64,000 nucleotides of DNA, from positions 1-64,000 of the forward strand of contig DAOSDY010000005.1 of assembly GCA_035362835.1 (NCBI GenBank), read 5' to 3'. The position numbers were made by a program, and so were the translations under genes. The notes below the pieces were generated by a model, which made no database searches, was not told the DNA's origin, and saw only the letters and a program-made list of their open reading frames with translations. The DNA comes from Melioribacteraceae bacterium. Its GTDB lineage: Bacteria > Bacteroidota > Ignavibacteria > Ignavibacteriales > Melioribacteraceae. Shown piece after piece: positions 9,294-18,668 of the stretch (its first letter is position 1; each line of letters starts with the position of its first letter).

Positions 9294-11678
9294 CTAGAAA
9301 GTAAACCGCGTTACCAATCCGATTATAGAGTTCGTCGCCTTGTCCGGTATCCTGTAAACACGGGCCTGGAAAGCCAGGTTTAAGTTAGCCAGTATATTAT
9401 AATCGGCAACAAATTCCAGGGCCTGTCTTTTAAAATCGCCGAAGCTCGGACTCAAAGTAGCCGAGAGCTGAAGTTTGTTATCGAGCAATCTGTAACGTCC
9501 TCCGAGTGTAATGGTAAAATAATCGAACGGTACGCTCTTAATTTCGCTTGAGCTGTAGAGAATCTGGACCAGTGAATTAAGCTGCGGAGACCAGTAGCTG
9601 TTCAATGTAAAGCCGGCAGCATTATAAGTAGCGTCGGTATTAGAGAGACTGTTATCCTCCCTGTTCTGGGTTGTGAAAGAGAGTGATGAATTATGTTTTA
9701 CGTGCGCCATAAAGTCGTATGAGAGCTGAACGATTACCCTGTTAGTTATATCGTCTACCACATAATCTTGATTCGCCGGATCGGATGTTTTCAGTCCGTT
9801 ATTATTATCCGACTTATTATAACCGATAGTAATGTTCGGGAAGTCGGCGCGCGGAAAGATTGAAACCGAAGCGCTCAGCGTATTATACTTTGTAGTAGCA
9901 CGCTTTGTACCCTGCAGATTATCCTCAAGGCTTTCGTAGCCGAGAGACAGAAAAACTTTATTATCGAACATCCTGATCCGGTCTACTATGTTAATACCCT
10001 TAACGTCGGTGCGTATAAAGGACTGTCCGAATGAGAGGTAATCATTTCCGCGGTAGATATAGGAGGCACGGAGATTGTTGTTCAAGTAATTCATGCTTAA
10101 AACAGCTTCGCCGGCAATCGACGCAAATTCCTGAGGATTGAGAGGACCGATATACTGATTAACAGTTATAAATTTTCCCAAAATATCCCTGATGGTTTTA
10201 ACCTGATCGGGATCGATGTCGTACAATCCGTTTGGGCCGAAGATAGAATCGATCTGGGCATCGGTCAGATTTCCCGAAGCGATATCCTTATTGAACATAC
10301 TGAAAGCGCCCTGAGTGGTGAAAATGAAATTCTGATCGTCGATGGCAAATTTCAAATCGTATCCGAGAACAACATTCTCCTGCGGCCTGGATCCGAACTC
10401 GATGGAGCCGGTGTTGTCTTTTGAATGGAGATAAGTAAATCCGAGCTGGAAGTTCTCGCCGCTTCCGAACGAAGGCCTGAGAGCAAATAGATCTCTTGTA
10501 TAAGTGCCGAGAGCAACTTTGCCGTAGGGATTTCCGTACTTAACGGCGTTAATCTGTATAATATCGGAACCCAACGGAACCTGACCCTGCGGATAAGTCT
10601 CGAACAGTGTTCCTTCAATTTTTCTGTCCGATTCGCCGATAGCCGCGGCAACATTGATGAATCCGAGGTTAAGTGATCCGCTGAAACCGCGTATTCTTTT
10701 ACCGTCCATAATCAAGCTGGGGAACCGCGGATAGGAATCGCCAACATTCAGGCTGAGCCAGTCACCGCCGCTGATACTTGCCGAGTAACGGTTATAAGGT
10801 TGAAGACTGCTCTTTTCCTCGGATGTAAAATAAATGTAACCGTTGAATTTCCAGCTTTCGTAGGAGGCATTAAGATCGGCAGTCACGTTATTGTACCAGG
10901 TGGAGAGTGAGTTATACGATTCGCTCCTCGATTCAGCCCTCAGATTACCGGAAGATTTCCAGCGGGTGCTGACCTCCGCAGCTACTTCGGCAGACACTAC
11001 CTGAAAAGTGCGGGAAAGAGAATGATATAAATTTCCTTCTTTATCATAGACATCAACTTTTAGCAACCGGGTTCCGCTTGACAGGGAGCCTTCAAAACTT
11101 TCGCCGCTCAAGACAATCAATTCTCCGGCGATCAGGACATTTCCGCTAACATCCTGATCGTTCAGATAAATTTTTGTTCTGCTTATATCAACATCGTCCG
11201 GAGCTTTTACGAATGAGATTGAGACAAGGAGATTTTCCTGTGCCAGGAGTTCGCCGTCCGAAGGACTTAGAATAATTATTTCCTTATCTTTTTCGCTCAC
11301 ACCTGAGACAGCAATTTGAAGCGGAGTAATTCCCTGTTCAATCCCGACCGGATAACTCTGGGGATTCCCGTTTTTAAGTTGAATCATCAGATAATAATCG
11401 AGATAAGGGGGGACAATATATTCTGCAGGAATTGAGACCGAAGCGGTGTTGCCGGCAATAAGCATTTCCAGATTCCTGTATTCATTCTCCCCGAATTTTT
11501 TAAAGAACAAATTAATACTTGAGATATTCTCTGCCGCAATAAGGTCGGCCGCAACAGAAACGGTAGAGTTCTCTTTAGCCGAACCGATCCTTACAGTTGA
11601 GATATAATCGCTCGCCTGCGAATAAATTAGAGAGGTTGAAAAAATTAAAATAAAGAGAGGGTATAAAAACTTTTTCAT
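9294..11678 (-). CDS. predicted outer-membrane beta-barrel protein with N-terminal Ig-like part
   Basis: No named family recognised. A signal peptide (MKKFLYPLFILIFSTSLIYSQ) leads into about 230 residues of beta-sandwich-like sequence. The rest, to about residue 794, is alternating-pattern strand sequence with many Tyr, Ser and Asn, ending in VTRFTF; a C-terminal Phe is typical of Bam-assembled barrels. The ATG of MKKF is preferred over a TTG six codons upstream because a purine-rich GAGGT lies just before it. It sits 17 bases from the cyclase gene and about 36 bases after the FecR gene. It may be the surface component that the CHASE2 cyclase monitors; that role is inference. Confidence 0.7.
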   Translation of the reverse strand: MKKFLYPLFILIFSTSLIYSQASDYISTVRIGSAKENSTVSVAADLIAAENISSINLFFKKFGENEYRNLEMLIAGNTASVSIPAEYIVPPYLDYYLMIQLKNGNPQSYPVGIEQGITPLQIAVSGVSEKDKEIIILSPSDGELLAQENLLVSISFVKAPDDVDISRTKIYLNDQDVSGNVLIAGELIVLSGESFEGSLSSGTRLLKVDVYDKEGNLYHSLSRTFQVVSAEVAAEVSTRWKSSGNLRAESRSESYNSLSTWYNNVTADLNASYESWKFNGYIYFTSEEKSSLQPYNRYSASISGGDWLSLNVGDSYPRFPSLIMDGKRIRGFSGSLNLGFINVAAAIGESDRKIEGTLFETYPQGQVPLGSDIIQINAVKYGNPYGKVALGTYTRDLFALRPSFGSGENFQLGFTYLHSKDNTGSIEFGSRPQENVVLGYDLKFAIDDQNFIFTTQGAFSMFNKDIASGNLTDAQIDSIFGPNGLYDIDPDQVKTIRDILGKFITVNQYIGPLNPQEFASIAGEAVLSMNYLNNNLRASYIYRGNDYLSFGQSFIRTDVKGINIVDRIRMFDNKVFLSLGYESLEDNLQGTKRATTKYNTLSASVSIFPRADFPNITIGYNKSDNNNGLKTSDPANQDYVVDDITNRVIVQLSYDFMAHVKHNSSLSFTTQNREDNSLSNTDATYNAAGFTLNSYWSPQLNSLVQILYSSSEIKSVPFDYFTITLGGRYRLLDNKLQLSATLSPSFGDFKRQALEFVADYNILANLNLAFQARVYRIPDKATNSIIGLVTRFTF

Positions 11679-11714
11679 CTGAACCTCTGTTCTCAATATT
11701 TCATAATAGAGAAA

Positions 11715-12419
11715 TTATTTATTGCGTAAATATTCAATTTTAACATCGCCATCCGGAGTCTTCAGAATTATCTGTTTTGGATTTGTCTGGATTGAAGACT
11801 TAAACCGGACCGAATCTTCGGCAGTAGAATTAGAGAGAGAAAAAGTACCGTCGTTCTTAACCGTAAGTGTTCTGCCGTTTACAATAGTTCCTTCTTCGCC
11901 TTTAAGAGTCTGAAAAAGGGCAGATCCGGTATTGAGGAAAATGGTTGAAGTAGAATCGAGATCGTTGAATTCAATGTAGCCCTCTGTTCCGCGAATAGAC
12001 GCAACCACTGTAGGAGTGGTGAATTTGAATTCCTCGTCCTCGGCCTGTTTGTTAACTTCAAAACCGACCATTCCCCTGTCGATAAAAGTATTCTTATCCA
12101 TTTTTTTATTTTGAGATTTGCCGTAGATATGAAGAATAGCATTCTCTCTAACCCTCAGCAATCCTGAGCCATCGGTAAAAAGGACGAGCGCGAGGGAGTT
12201 CGACCCGGTCTTTACTTCGCCGCCGTCGTTCAACGGGAGACCTACTTTGGCTTTTTCCCAATCGGACTGATTGGAACCTGTCCGGTATGTAACATCCTTA
12301 ATTATTTTTTTAACCAAAGCAATTGGAGTATCGGATGAAGGCGGATTCATTTTTTCTGTTGAGAAACCGACTAATAGAAAGACTCCAAGCACAATCAAAA
12401 TATTTTTTGGATTTATCAT
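11715..12419 (-). CDS. FecR-domain periplasmic protein
   Basis: The 234 residues begin with a short hydrophobic anchor or signal (ILIVLGVFLLVGFST), then a FecR domain at about 50-165. The signature includes WEKAKVGLPLNDGGEVKTGSNS, LALVLFTDGSGLLRVRENA and VASIRGTEGYIEF. Stand-alone FecR domains are periplasmic and are found in signalling or surface-assembly operons, unlike the anti-sigma FecR with its N-terminal sigma-binding region, which is absent here. No sigma factor gene is adjacent. Placed between a secreted protein gene (20 bases upstream) and the barrel protein gene. Confidence 0.85.
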   Translation of the reverse strand: MINPKNILIVLGVFLLVGFSTEKMNPPSSDTPIALVKKIIKDVTYRTGSNQSDWEKAKVGLPLNDGGEVKTGSNSLALVLFTDGSGLLRVRENAILHIYGKSQNKKMDKNTFIDRGMVGFEVNKQAEDEEFKFTTPTVVASIRGTEGYIEFNDLDSTSTIFLNTGSALFQTLKGEEGTIVNGRTLTVKNDGTFSLSNSTAEDSVRFKSSIQTNPKQIILKTPDGDVKIEYLRNK

Positions 12420-12438
12420 TTCAAAACCCCGGTTGTTT

Positions 12439-13500
12439 TCATTTAGGAGAAAAGATTACTGTAATAATTGCATCGTTATTCTGTTCAAGGAAATTCAATA
12501 TTGAAACAAAATCGGAAAAGGTGAGAGAATTACCGTTCTCGTCGGAGAACTGTATCTGTTCGGGCATTATATCGCCGTTGATCAGTTTATCGCGGAATTC
12601 CTTGCTGATCTGACCCGGAAGCAGATTGGCCAGTCTTACAAGATCGGGATTGCCGATCTTCACAACAGTTGTTTCCGTTCCGGTTGAATTTGTTTTAAAG
12701 GTAACGAGAGGACTGCTCAGGACATCTCCGCCGCCCGGCCCCTGTACGAAAGCTTTTACAACAATAACAATATTTGTATCGGCCAGTAATTCCCGGTTGA
12801 GGATATCATTCAGACGGATTGAAGTAACGGTGCCGACGTCGCGGTCATCTATAAGAGGTTTTCCGGAATTGAGTGCCTGTTCGGGATTGGCCGCATTATC
12901 GGGAGCGTAATTAGCTTTGATCTTGTAACTCGTAACCCCTATTGAAGCGGTCCACTGAACTATTATAGAACCGATATCGTAGGAACTCCCTTCAACAGGT
13001 AAAATGATAGAAGGAGCCGTGGGATTCAGAAAAGAGATCTCCTCATTATCGTTATCAAGGGAATTCCCTCTTGAATCAAGCAGACGCAATTCAATTGTAA
13101 TAACTCCGCTCGGCTTGCCGAGTCTGATTATTTCTGAAGTAAGACTGGAATTAAAACTGGTATTGTCGATTTCGATTTCGGAATTATTGATCTCATCGTT
13201 AGAGAAGCTCCGGGCAATAAATTTTTTTGTCCTGAACCGGAATAATTCCTGAAATCCCGAACGATCGTCCTTCTTCCAATCCACCTTTCCTTCAACAATC
13301 ACTTCAACGCCTGGCGGATTAATATTAACCTGGATTAACCGCTGGGACACATTTCTGGCGCTTGTAAAATCGAAGGCTGCAAAATCAACGGTATTTAATT
13401 CAGGAAAGATTATTAAATCAATTGAAGCCTGTGCGCTTAGCCGGTTTTGTGAAAATACCAGCAAGACTGCAATTACGGAAAGCATTAAAATCTTTCGCAT
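12439..13500 (-). CDS. secreted protein of unknown function, first gene of the CHASE2 operon
   Basis: The 353 residues start with a clear signal peptide ending in RLSAQA. The mature part looks all-beta: an N-terminal segment of about 150 residues, a fibronectin-like region around 165-275 (SIIVQWTASIGVTSYKIKANY is typical of such folds), and a helical C-terminal segment containing LLPGQISKEFRDKLINGD. I recognise no enzyme motif. As first gene of the operon with FecR, barrel and cyclase genes it is probably part of the same envelope assembly. It begins at ATG 13500. Confidence 0.7.
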   Translation of the reverse strand: MRKILMLSVIAVLLVFSQNRLSAQASIDLIIFPELNTVDFAAFDFTSARNVSQRLIQVNINPPGVEVIVEGKVDWKKDDRSGFQELFRFRTKKFIARSFSNDEINNSEIEIDNTSFNSSLTSEIIRLGKPSGVITIELRLLDSRGNSLDNDNEEISFLNPTAPSIILPVEGSSYDIGSIIVQWTASIGVTSYKIKANYAPDNAANPEQALNSGKPLIDDRDVGTVTSIRLNDILNRELLADTNIVIVVKAFVQGPGGGDVLSSPLVTFKTNSTGTETTVVKIGNPDLVRLANLLPGQISKEFRDKLINGDIMPEQIQFSDENGNSLTFSDFVSILNFLEQNNDAIITVIFSPK

Positions 13501-13630
13501 AATTTATCTCCGGATTACTATGTCAAAAAAAAATTAAAGGGATTATTTCGTAAGAAAGGTACTTATTTATTTAGTCTTACTCAAGATAAGATTTTGAAAG
13601 TTGACGAGTGTTTGCACTGGATCATATTAA

Positions 13631-13655
13631 AGGGAGAGAGTATTAATCTCTCCCT
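13631..13655 (-). terminator. hairpin terminator after the DUF3467 gene
   Basis: A nine-pair perfect stem, AGGGAGAGA (13631-13639) with TCTCTCCCT (13647-13655) and a seven-base loop, lies ten bases past the stop of the minus-strand DUF3467 gene. The following T stretch is short (TTTAATA), so it may be only moderately efficient. It separates that gene from the CHASE2 operon downstream. Confidence 0.6.
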
Positions 13656-13664
13656 AAGTTAAAA

Positions 13665-13991
13665 TTAATTAATCGGTTCGGGTTTCTGCGCGTTAATAAA
13701 TCCGAACTGATGGGCCGGCTGGGCATCGATCTTTATTTCGCCGAACCGCGATTCAAATTTATCAATATTCTCCTTTAGTGCTCTAAGTAACATCTTGGCA
13801 TGCTGAGGAGTAGTTATAATGCGGGAGAGTACCCGTGCTTTTGGAACCCCGGGAACCACACGAGTGAAATCGATTACGAATTCGGCCGGCGAGTGGGTAA
13901 TTATTGCGAGGTTCGAATAGATTCCCTCCGCTTCTTTTTCACCAAGCTCAATATTAATCTGCTGCTGAACATTCTCTTTATTCTGATTCAT
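13665..13991 (-). CDS. DUF3467 family protein
   Basis: Small cytoplasmic protein, 108 residues, matching the DUF3467 family: YSNLAIITHSPAEFVIDFTRVVPG followed by a helix with ITTPQHAKMLLRALKENIDKFESRFG. The function of this family is unknown; it is widespread in Bacteroidota, Chlorobi and other phyla. The N-terminus is Gln/Asn-rich and probably disordered. It stands alone, with a terminator hairpin on each side (13631-13655 downstream, 14026-14065 upstream ending the TPR gene). Confidence 0.85.
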   Translation of the reverse strand: MNQNKENVQQQINIELGEKEAEGIYSNLAIITHSPAEFVIDFTRVVPGVPKARVLSRIITTPQHAKMLLRALKENIDKFESRFGEIKIDAQPAHQFGFINAQKPEPIN

Positions 13992-14025
13992 TTTTTTTCC
14001 TATTATCTTTCATTTAGTCCGGTTT

Positions 14026-14065
14026 CAAAAAAACAACCCACAATCTTACTAAAAGACTGTGGGTT
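14026..14065 (-). terminator. rho-independent terminator of the TPR lipoprotein gene
   Basis: On the minus strand AACCCACA (14058-14065) pairs with TGTGGGTT (14035-14042), with an inner TCTT/AAGA extension, followed by GTTTTTTT. It lies 25 bases beyond the stop of the TPR gene. Stem length and T run make this a strong call. Confidence 0.8.
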
Positions 14066-14089
14066 TGTAATTAAATTCCACAAAGAATT

Positions 14090-15250
14090 TTATCTGTACT
14101 GATCGGCTTTTTCGAAAGCTTCCTTGGATTTATCAGCCATGCCGAGGTTAGCATAAATTTTTCCGAGGAGTTCCCAAATAACAGCTTCCTTAGGATTGAA
14201 TTCGAGGTATTTTTCCATATGAGGAATCGCAGCCCTAAATTTTTCCTGATAAGAGAGATCCTCTTTACCTTCTGCCTCAGCTTTTTCTCTCATAGCAGTA
14301 CCCTGACGGACATAAACAACGCCAAGGTTGTAGATAGCATTAACATATTCCGGATCGAGTTCAATAGCTTTCTTGAATTCAGCTTCGGCTTTTTCGTATT
14401 CATCTGCATTTAGCAGAAGAACGCCGTAGTTGTAATGGTAATACTGATTATTAGGCTCCTTCTCAATTCCTTCTCTAAAAGCTGTCATAGCAACATCAAG
14501 TTTATTTGCTGCGATATAAGCATTGGAGAGTCTTAGAAGGATTTCGCCGTCGTCAGGAAATTTTGTTTTGCCGTTTTGAAGTGTTGAAATGGCTTTATCA
14601 AACCATTCATATGCTTTAACACTGTCAGAAGCAACTTTACTTTCTTTGTATTTATCCATAAGAGTATTACCGTTTTCAGTATAGATCTGACCGAGCATGG
14701 CAAACGCTTCTGCGGATGTTCCAAGTTTTGTAAGTGTTTCAAGGGGAACAATTGCGTCGTCTATTTTATTCTGATTAAGATAAGCATAGGCGAGATTCTG
14801 ATAGGAAACCGCAGAATCGGGTTCGCATAGGATTGCATTGTTGAACTCTGAAATCGCTTTATCAAAGAAGATTTTAACCGAATCCTCCTGAGTTGCTTTT
14901 GTAGCATTATTGAAGAAGATTACTCCCTTGTTAAAACTTGTAGCCCAGTAGTACTGGCGGGAATCGTTAATTTCCTTTTGGAACTTTTTGCTTGATTTCA
15001 ATGATTTACCAAAAGCATCCAGCATTTCATTTATATTCCCCTCTTCGCCGTGGATAGATCCTAGAAGATACCATCCTTCGTCGCTGGCAGGATTTTTGGT
15101 CACTTCTTTCATCAAGGATTCTTTAGCTTTTTCGTATTGTTTCTGATTGATATACAATTTTGCACCGGTTAATTCGGCAGAAGCACATTGAAAGGCAGTG
15201 ATACTCAATACCATACCTATTATACTTAAAGAAATTAGTGCTCTTTTCAT
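14090..15250 (-). CDS. tetratricopeptide-repeat lipoprotein
   Basis: A TPR scaffold protein. The preferred start is ATG at 15250, preceded by AGGAGA; upstream in-frame sequence to 15358 lacks a signal and would bury the export signal. The resulting 386 residues begin MKRALISLSIIGMVLSITAFQC, so a lipobox Cys follows AFQ. TPR motifs repeat through the rest, clear examples being AKESLMKEVTKNPASDEGWYLLGSIHGEEG, YEKAEAEFKKAIELDPEYVNAIYNLGVVY and a final YLEFNPKEAVIWELLGKIYANLG. It probably mediates protein contacts in the periplasm. The terminator follows directly. Confidence 0.85.
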   Translation of the reverse strand: MKRALISLSIIGMVLSITAFQCASAELTGAKLYINQKQYEKAKESLMKEVTKNPASDEGWYLLGSIHGEEGNINEMLDAFGKSLKSSKKFQKEINDSRQYYWATSFNKGVIFFNNATKATQEDSVKIFFDKAISEFNNAILCEPDSAVSYQNLAYAYLNQNKIDDAIVPLETLTKLGTSAEAFAMLGQIYTENGNTLMDKYKESKVASDSVKAYEWFDKAISTLQNGKTKFPDDGEILLRLSNAYIAANKLDVAMTAFREGIEKEPNNQYYHYNYGVLLLNADEYEKAEAEFKKAIELDPEYVNAIYNLGVVYVRQGTAMREKAEAEGKEDLSYQEKFRAAIPHMEKYLEFNPKEAVIWELLGKIYANLGMADKSKEAFEKADQYR

Positions 15251-15434
15251 TGATTCTCCTGATTTTAATATAAATTCTGATTTAAATTCCACGAAAAATA
15301 ACCATTTTGAGATAGGGAAGTCAAGATTAATTTCTTTCACTTGTTTCAGCTTAATCAATCAAACCGTTTGATTTCCTTTAAATTGATTTTCGGACTCTAA
15401 AAGGATATTTTTGAAACTAAAGGAGTAAAAAAAT

Positions 15435-16523
15435 TTGAAAACCGAAGAGATAATCAGAAACGTACCAAAAGTTCTGCTGCATGATCATCTGGACGGGGGC
15501 CTTCGCCCGGAAACAATAATCGATCTGGCAAAGGAAATGAAGTATACAAAACTTCCAACAACAGATCCCGGGGAGCTGGCCGAGTGGTTCCACCGCGGGG
15601 CCAATAAAGGAAATCTTGTAGAATACCTTCAAGGATTCGAACATACATGTGCAGTTATGCAGACAAAGGATTCGCTAACCAGAGTAGCATATGAGATGAT
15701 GGAGGACATGAAAAGCGACGGAGTCTGTTATGTGGAGACCCGGTTTGCCCCGGTATTTCATACTTCGAAAGGATTATATCACGAAGATATTATCCAGGCA
15801 GTTCTGGAAGGATTAGAGAAAGGGAAAAAAGATTTTGGAGTTGGCTTCGGACTGATCCTGTGCGGTATGAGAAATATGAAAAATACATTAGAGATTGCCG
15901 AACTGGCCGTTGATTTCAGGAACCAGGGTGTAGTAGGATTTGATCTGGCCGGAGAAGAAGGCGGTTATCCCCCTAAAAAGCATCTAGATGCGTTTCAGTA
16001 TATAAAACAGAAGAACTTTAACATTACTATTCATGCTGGTGAAGCATTCGGTAAGGACTCGATCTGGCAGGCAATACAGCTCTGCGGCGCTCTAAGAATC
16101 GGGCATGCCACCCGTCTCATTGAGGACATGGCTTTCGATAAGGACGGAAATATTGTGGCCCTTGGAGAGCTTTCACAATACATATTGGATACAAGACTCC
16201 CAATGGAGATTTGCCTTCTAAGCAATGTTCATACTGGGGCGGTCGATAAACTTGAGAATCATCCTTTCATAAAATATTACAGGGAAAAGTTCAGAGTATT
16301 CCTTAACACCGATGATAAACTGATGAGCGATACAACCCTGACAAAAGAATATCTGACGGCAATTGAAATGTTCGGATTAAACCTGGACGATGTGGAAAAA
16401 CTTAATATAAACGCGATGAAATCCTCATTCATTCCTTATAAAGAGAGGCTTCATTATATCTACAATGTAATTAAACCCGGTTACAACAGTATGAGGGAAA
16501 AACTCCTTTCACTAAAAGTCTGA
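15435..16523 (+). CDS. adenosine deaminase family enzyme
   Basis: Zinc amidohydrolase of the adenosine deaminase family, 362 residues. Metal and catalytic motifs are all present: LLHDHLDGGLRPE (HxH), ITIHAGEAFG (metal His and catalytic Glu one region on), RIGHATRL, LLSNVHTGAV and FLNTDDK (metal Asp). It should deaminate adenosine or a related 6-aminopurine nucleoside; aminodeoxyfutalosine is a possible substrate because that activity occurs in this family and a MqnA-like gene lies 3.4 kb away. The start is TTG, supported by AAAGGAG nine bases before it and by no usable ATG before the first metal motif. Confidence 0.88.
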   Translation: MKTEEIIRNVPKVLLHDHLDGGLRPETIIDLAKEMKYTKLPTTDPGELAEWFHRGANKGNLVEYLQGFEHTCAVMQTKDSLTRVAYEMMEDMKSDGVCYVETRFAPVFHTSKGLYHEDIIQAVLEGLEKGKKDFGVGFGLILCGMRNMKNTLEIAELAVDFRNQGVVGFDLAGEEGGYPPKKHLDAFQYIKQKNFNITIHAGEAFGKDSIWQAIQLCGALRIGHATRLIEDMAFDKDGNIVALGELSQYILDTRLPMEICLLSNVHTGAVDKLENHPFIKYYREKFRVFLNTDDKLMSDTTLTKEYLTAIEMFGLNLDDVEKLNINAMKSSFIPYKERLHYIYNVIKPGYNSMREKLLSLKV

Positions 16524-16530
16524 TAAAATT

Positions 16531-16869
16531 ATGGCAAAACCCTTATTCAAAAACTACACATTCGAGTTTGATAAAAACGAGAAGAAGATTCTTCTCAATT
16601 TCTGCAAAACAATTTTAAAACAGATTTCGGCCGACGAAAAGTTTTATGCCGATGTAAGATCATTTACATCCATAGTAGATAAATTAAATTCCTCCGACTT
16701 AGAGATCAAATTGACAAAGGAGGAGAAGACAAAACTCGCTTTCCGTCTCAAAGAGAATGTCGACCATATGGCAAAGCAGATAAAGGGCAGCGGATTTCTT
16801 AAAAGGTGGCTCTATAAATCGGCATACAATCAGTACAAAGTTTTATTGGATAGCTATTTCAGTAATTAG
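16531..16869 (+). CDS. small conserved-looking protein of unknown function
   Basis: A 112-residue protein without signal peptide, family not recognised. It is rich in Lys, Phe and Leu and predicted mostly helical, with a basic C-terminal segment (FLKRWLYKSAYNQYKVLLD). It begins seven bases after the adenosine deaminase stop and so is almost certainly cotranscribed with it. Codon use looks like its neighbours. It could be a small accessory or nucleic-acid-associated protein, but nothing in the sequence proves that. Confidence 0.65.
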   Translation: MAKPLFKNYTFEFDKNEKKILLNFCKTILKQISADEKFYADVRSFTSIVDKLNSSDLEIKLTKEEKTKLAFRLKENVDHMAKQIKGSGFLKRWLYKSAYNQYKVLLDSYFSN

Positions 16870-16941
16870 ACAGTATTAATTTTAAAACGATTTTTTTCCG
16901 TCAGAGAAAATCTCTTCTGTTAATTAAGAGTTTAAGAGGAA

Positions 16942-18603
16942 ATGATGGGTACAAAAACCAAAACAATTAAAGCCCCTACCGGTACATCCTTATCCTGTAA
17001 AGGATGGATTCAGGAAGCAGCTTTAAGAATGCTTATGAACAATCTGGACCCCGATGTTGCAGAGCGCCCCGACGACTTAATTGTATACGGCGGATCCGGC
17101 AAAGCCGCCAGGAACTGGGAATCGTACGAAGCTATCGTTAGATCACTAAAAGATCTGGAGAACGATGAAACTCTGGTTGTGCAGTCGGGTAAACCGGTTG
17201 TAATATTCAAGACCCACGTTAACGCTCCGAGAGTAATAATTTCCAATGCAATGCTTGTACCGGACTGGGCAACATGGGACGAATTCCGCCGGCTCGATCA
17301 GTTGGGATTAACAATGTACGGCCAGATGACAGCGGGAAGCTGGATTTATATCGGTACGCAGGGAATTCTGCAAGGGACATATGAAACATTCGCAGAGTGC
17401 GCGCGTAAATATTTTAACGGATCGCTCGCGGGTAAATTTCTTTTAACTGCCGGCTTAGGCGGTATGGGCGGTGCTCAACCCCTCGCCGCTACAATGAACG
17501 GCGCAGCATTCCTGGGAATTGATGTAGATAGAACCAGGATTCAGAAGAGGATCGATACCGGTTATATCGATATGATTACCGATAACCTTGATGAAGCGTT
17601 AAATACTGTAATGGAAGCAAAATCCAAAGGAAATGCGGTCTCGGTTGGACTCGTAGGAAACGCAGGAGAAATTCTCCCGGAAATTTTAAAGAGAAATATT
17701 ACGCCTGATATTATAACCGATCAGACTTCTGCACACGATACTCTGAACGGATATGTTCCGATGGGGATGAGATTTGAAGAAGCAATTAAACTCAGATCGG
17801 AGAATCCTGCACGATACATAGAACTATCGCGCAAGACAATTGCAGCTCACGTTAACGCGATGCTCGAGTTTCAAGCGAGAGGTTCTGTGGCATTCGATTA
17901 CGGGAACAATATACGTGGCGAAGCAAAAGAGAACGGCGTTGCAAACGCATTCGATATCCCGGGATTCGTTCCGGAATATATACGTCCCCTCTTCTGCGAC
18001 GGCAAGGGTCCTTTCAGATGGGCTGCTCTTTCCGGAAATCCGGAAGACATCTACACAACCGACAGAGCCGTATTAGAAACATTTCCGGAGAATAAAGGAT
18101 TGAGACGCTGGATAGAGATGGCACAGAAGAAGGTTCATTTCCAGGGATTACCATCGCGCATCTGCTGGCTCGGATACGGAGAGCGGGCAAAGATGGGAAA
18201 GATATTCAACCGACTGGTAGCAGAAGGAAAAGTAAGCGCACCAATAGTTATAGGCAGGGATCATCTCGATTGCGGATCGGTTGCTTCGCCGAACCGGGAA
18301 ACGGAAGGAATGCTGGATGGAAGCGACGCAATAGCCGACTGGCCGATTCTGAATGCGCTGTTAAACGCTATCGGAGGCGCAAGCTGGGTATCTGTACATC
18401 ACGGCGGCGGTGTTGGAATCGGGAAATCGATTCATGCGGGAATGGTTGTAGTTGCTGATGGAACCCGGGAAGCCGAAGAACGGCTCGAAAGAGTTTTAAC
18501 GTACGACCCGGGAATGGGAATAGCACGCCATTCCGATGCCGGTTATACACAGGCAATTGACAATGCTAAAAAGTTTGGAATAAAAATTCCAATGTTAAAG
18601 TAA
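16942..18603 (+). CDS. hutU: urocanate hydratase
   Basis: Second enzyme of histidine degradation, converting urocanate to imidazolonepropionate with tightly bound NAD. The 553 residues equal the usual length. Signatures include [14 protein letters not shown], an NAD-binding [27 protein letters not shown] with the conserved active-site Cys, and [20 protein letters not shown]. Start is one of two adjacent ATG codons at 16942/16945 after AGAGGA. No hutH, hutI or hutG is in the window, so the rest of the pathway must lie elsewhere or be absent. A 72-base gap separates it from the upstream gene. Confidence 0.97.
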   Translation: MMGTKTKTIKAPTGTSLSCKGWIQEAALRMLMNNLDPDVAERPDDLIVYGGSGKAARNWESYEAIVRSLKDLENDETLVVQSGKPVVIFKTHVNAPRVIISNAMLVPDWATWDEFRRLDQLGLTMYGQMTAGSWIYIGTQGILQGTYETFAECARKYFNGSLAGKFLLTAGLGGMGGAQPLAATMNGAAFLGIDVDRTRIQKRIDTGYIDMITDNLDEALNTVMEAKSKGNAVSVGLVGNAGEILPEILKRNITPDIITDQTSAHDTLNGYVPMGMRFEEAIKLRSENPARYIELSRKTIAAHVNAMLEFQARGSVAFDYGNNIRGEAKENGVANAFDIPGFVPEYIRPLFCDGKGPFRWAALSGNPEDIYTTDRAVLETFPENKGLRRWIEMAQKKVHFQGLPSRICWLGYGERAKMGKIFNRLVAEGKVSAPIVIGRDHLDCGSVASPNRETEGMLDGSDAIADWPILNALLNAIGGASWVSVHHGGGVGIGKSIHAGMVVVADGTREAEERLERVLTYDPGMGIARHSDAGYTQAIDNAKKFGIKIPMLK

Positions 18604-18668
18604 TGATTATTCATCCGTTAAGATGAAATCAGCCAAGATCAATTTGAAAAACAACAGAAGGTGACAAA

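Noticed and set aside
13501..13530. TTGACA on the minus strand just before the CHASE2 operon start
   Set aside because: At 22-27 bases from the ATG with 17-base spacing it would place the -10 over the start codon, so it is not a plausible promoter for this gene.
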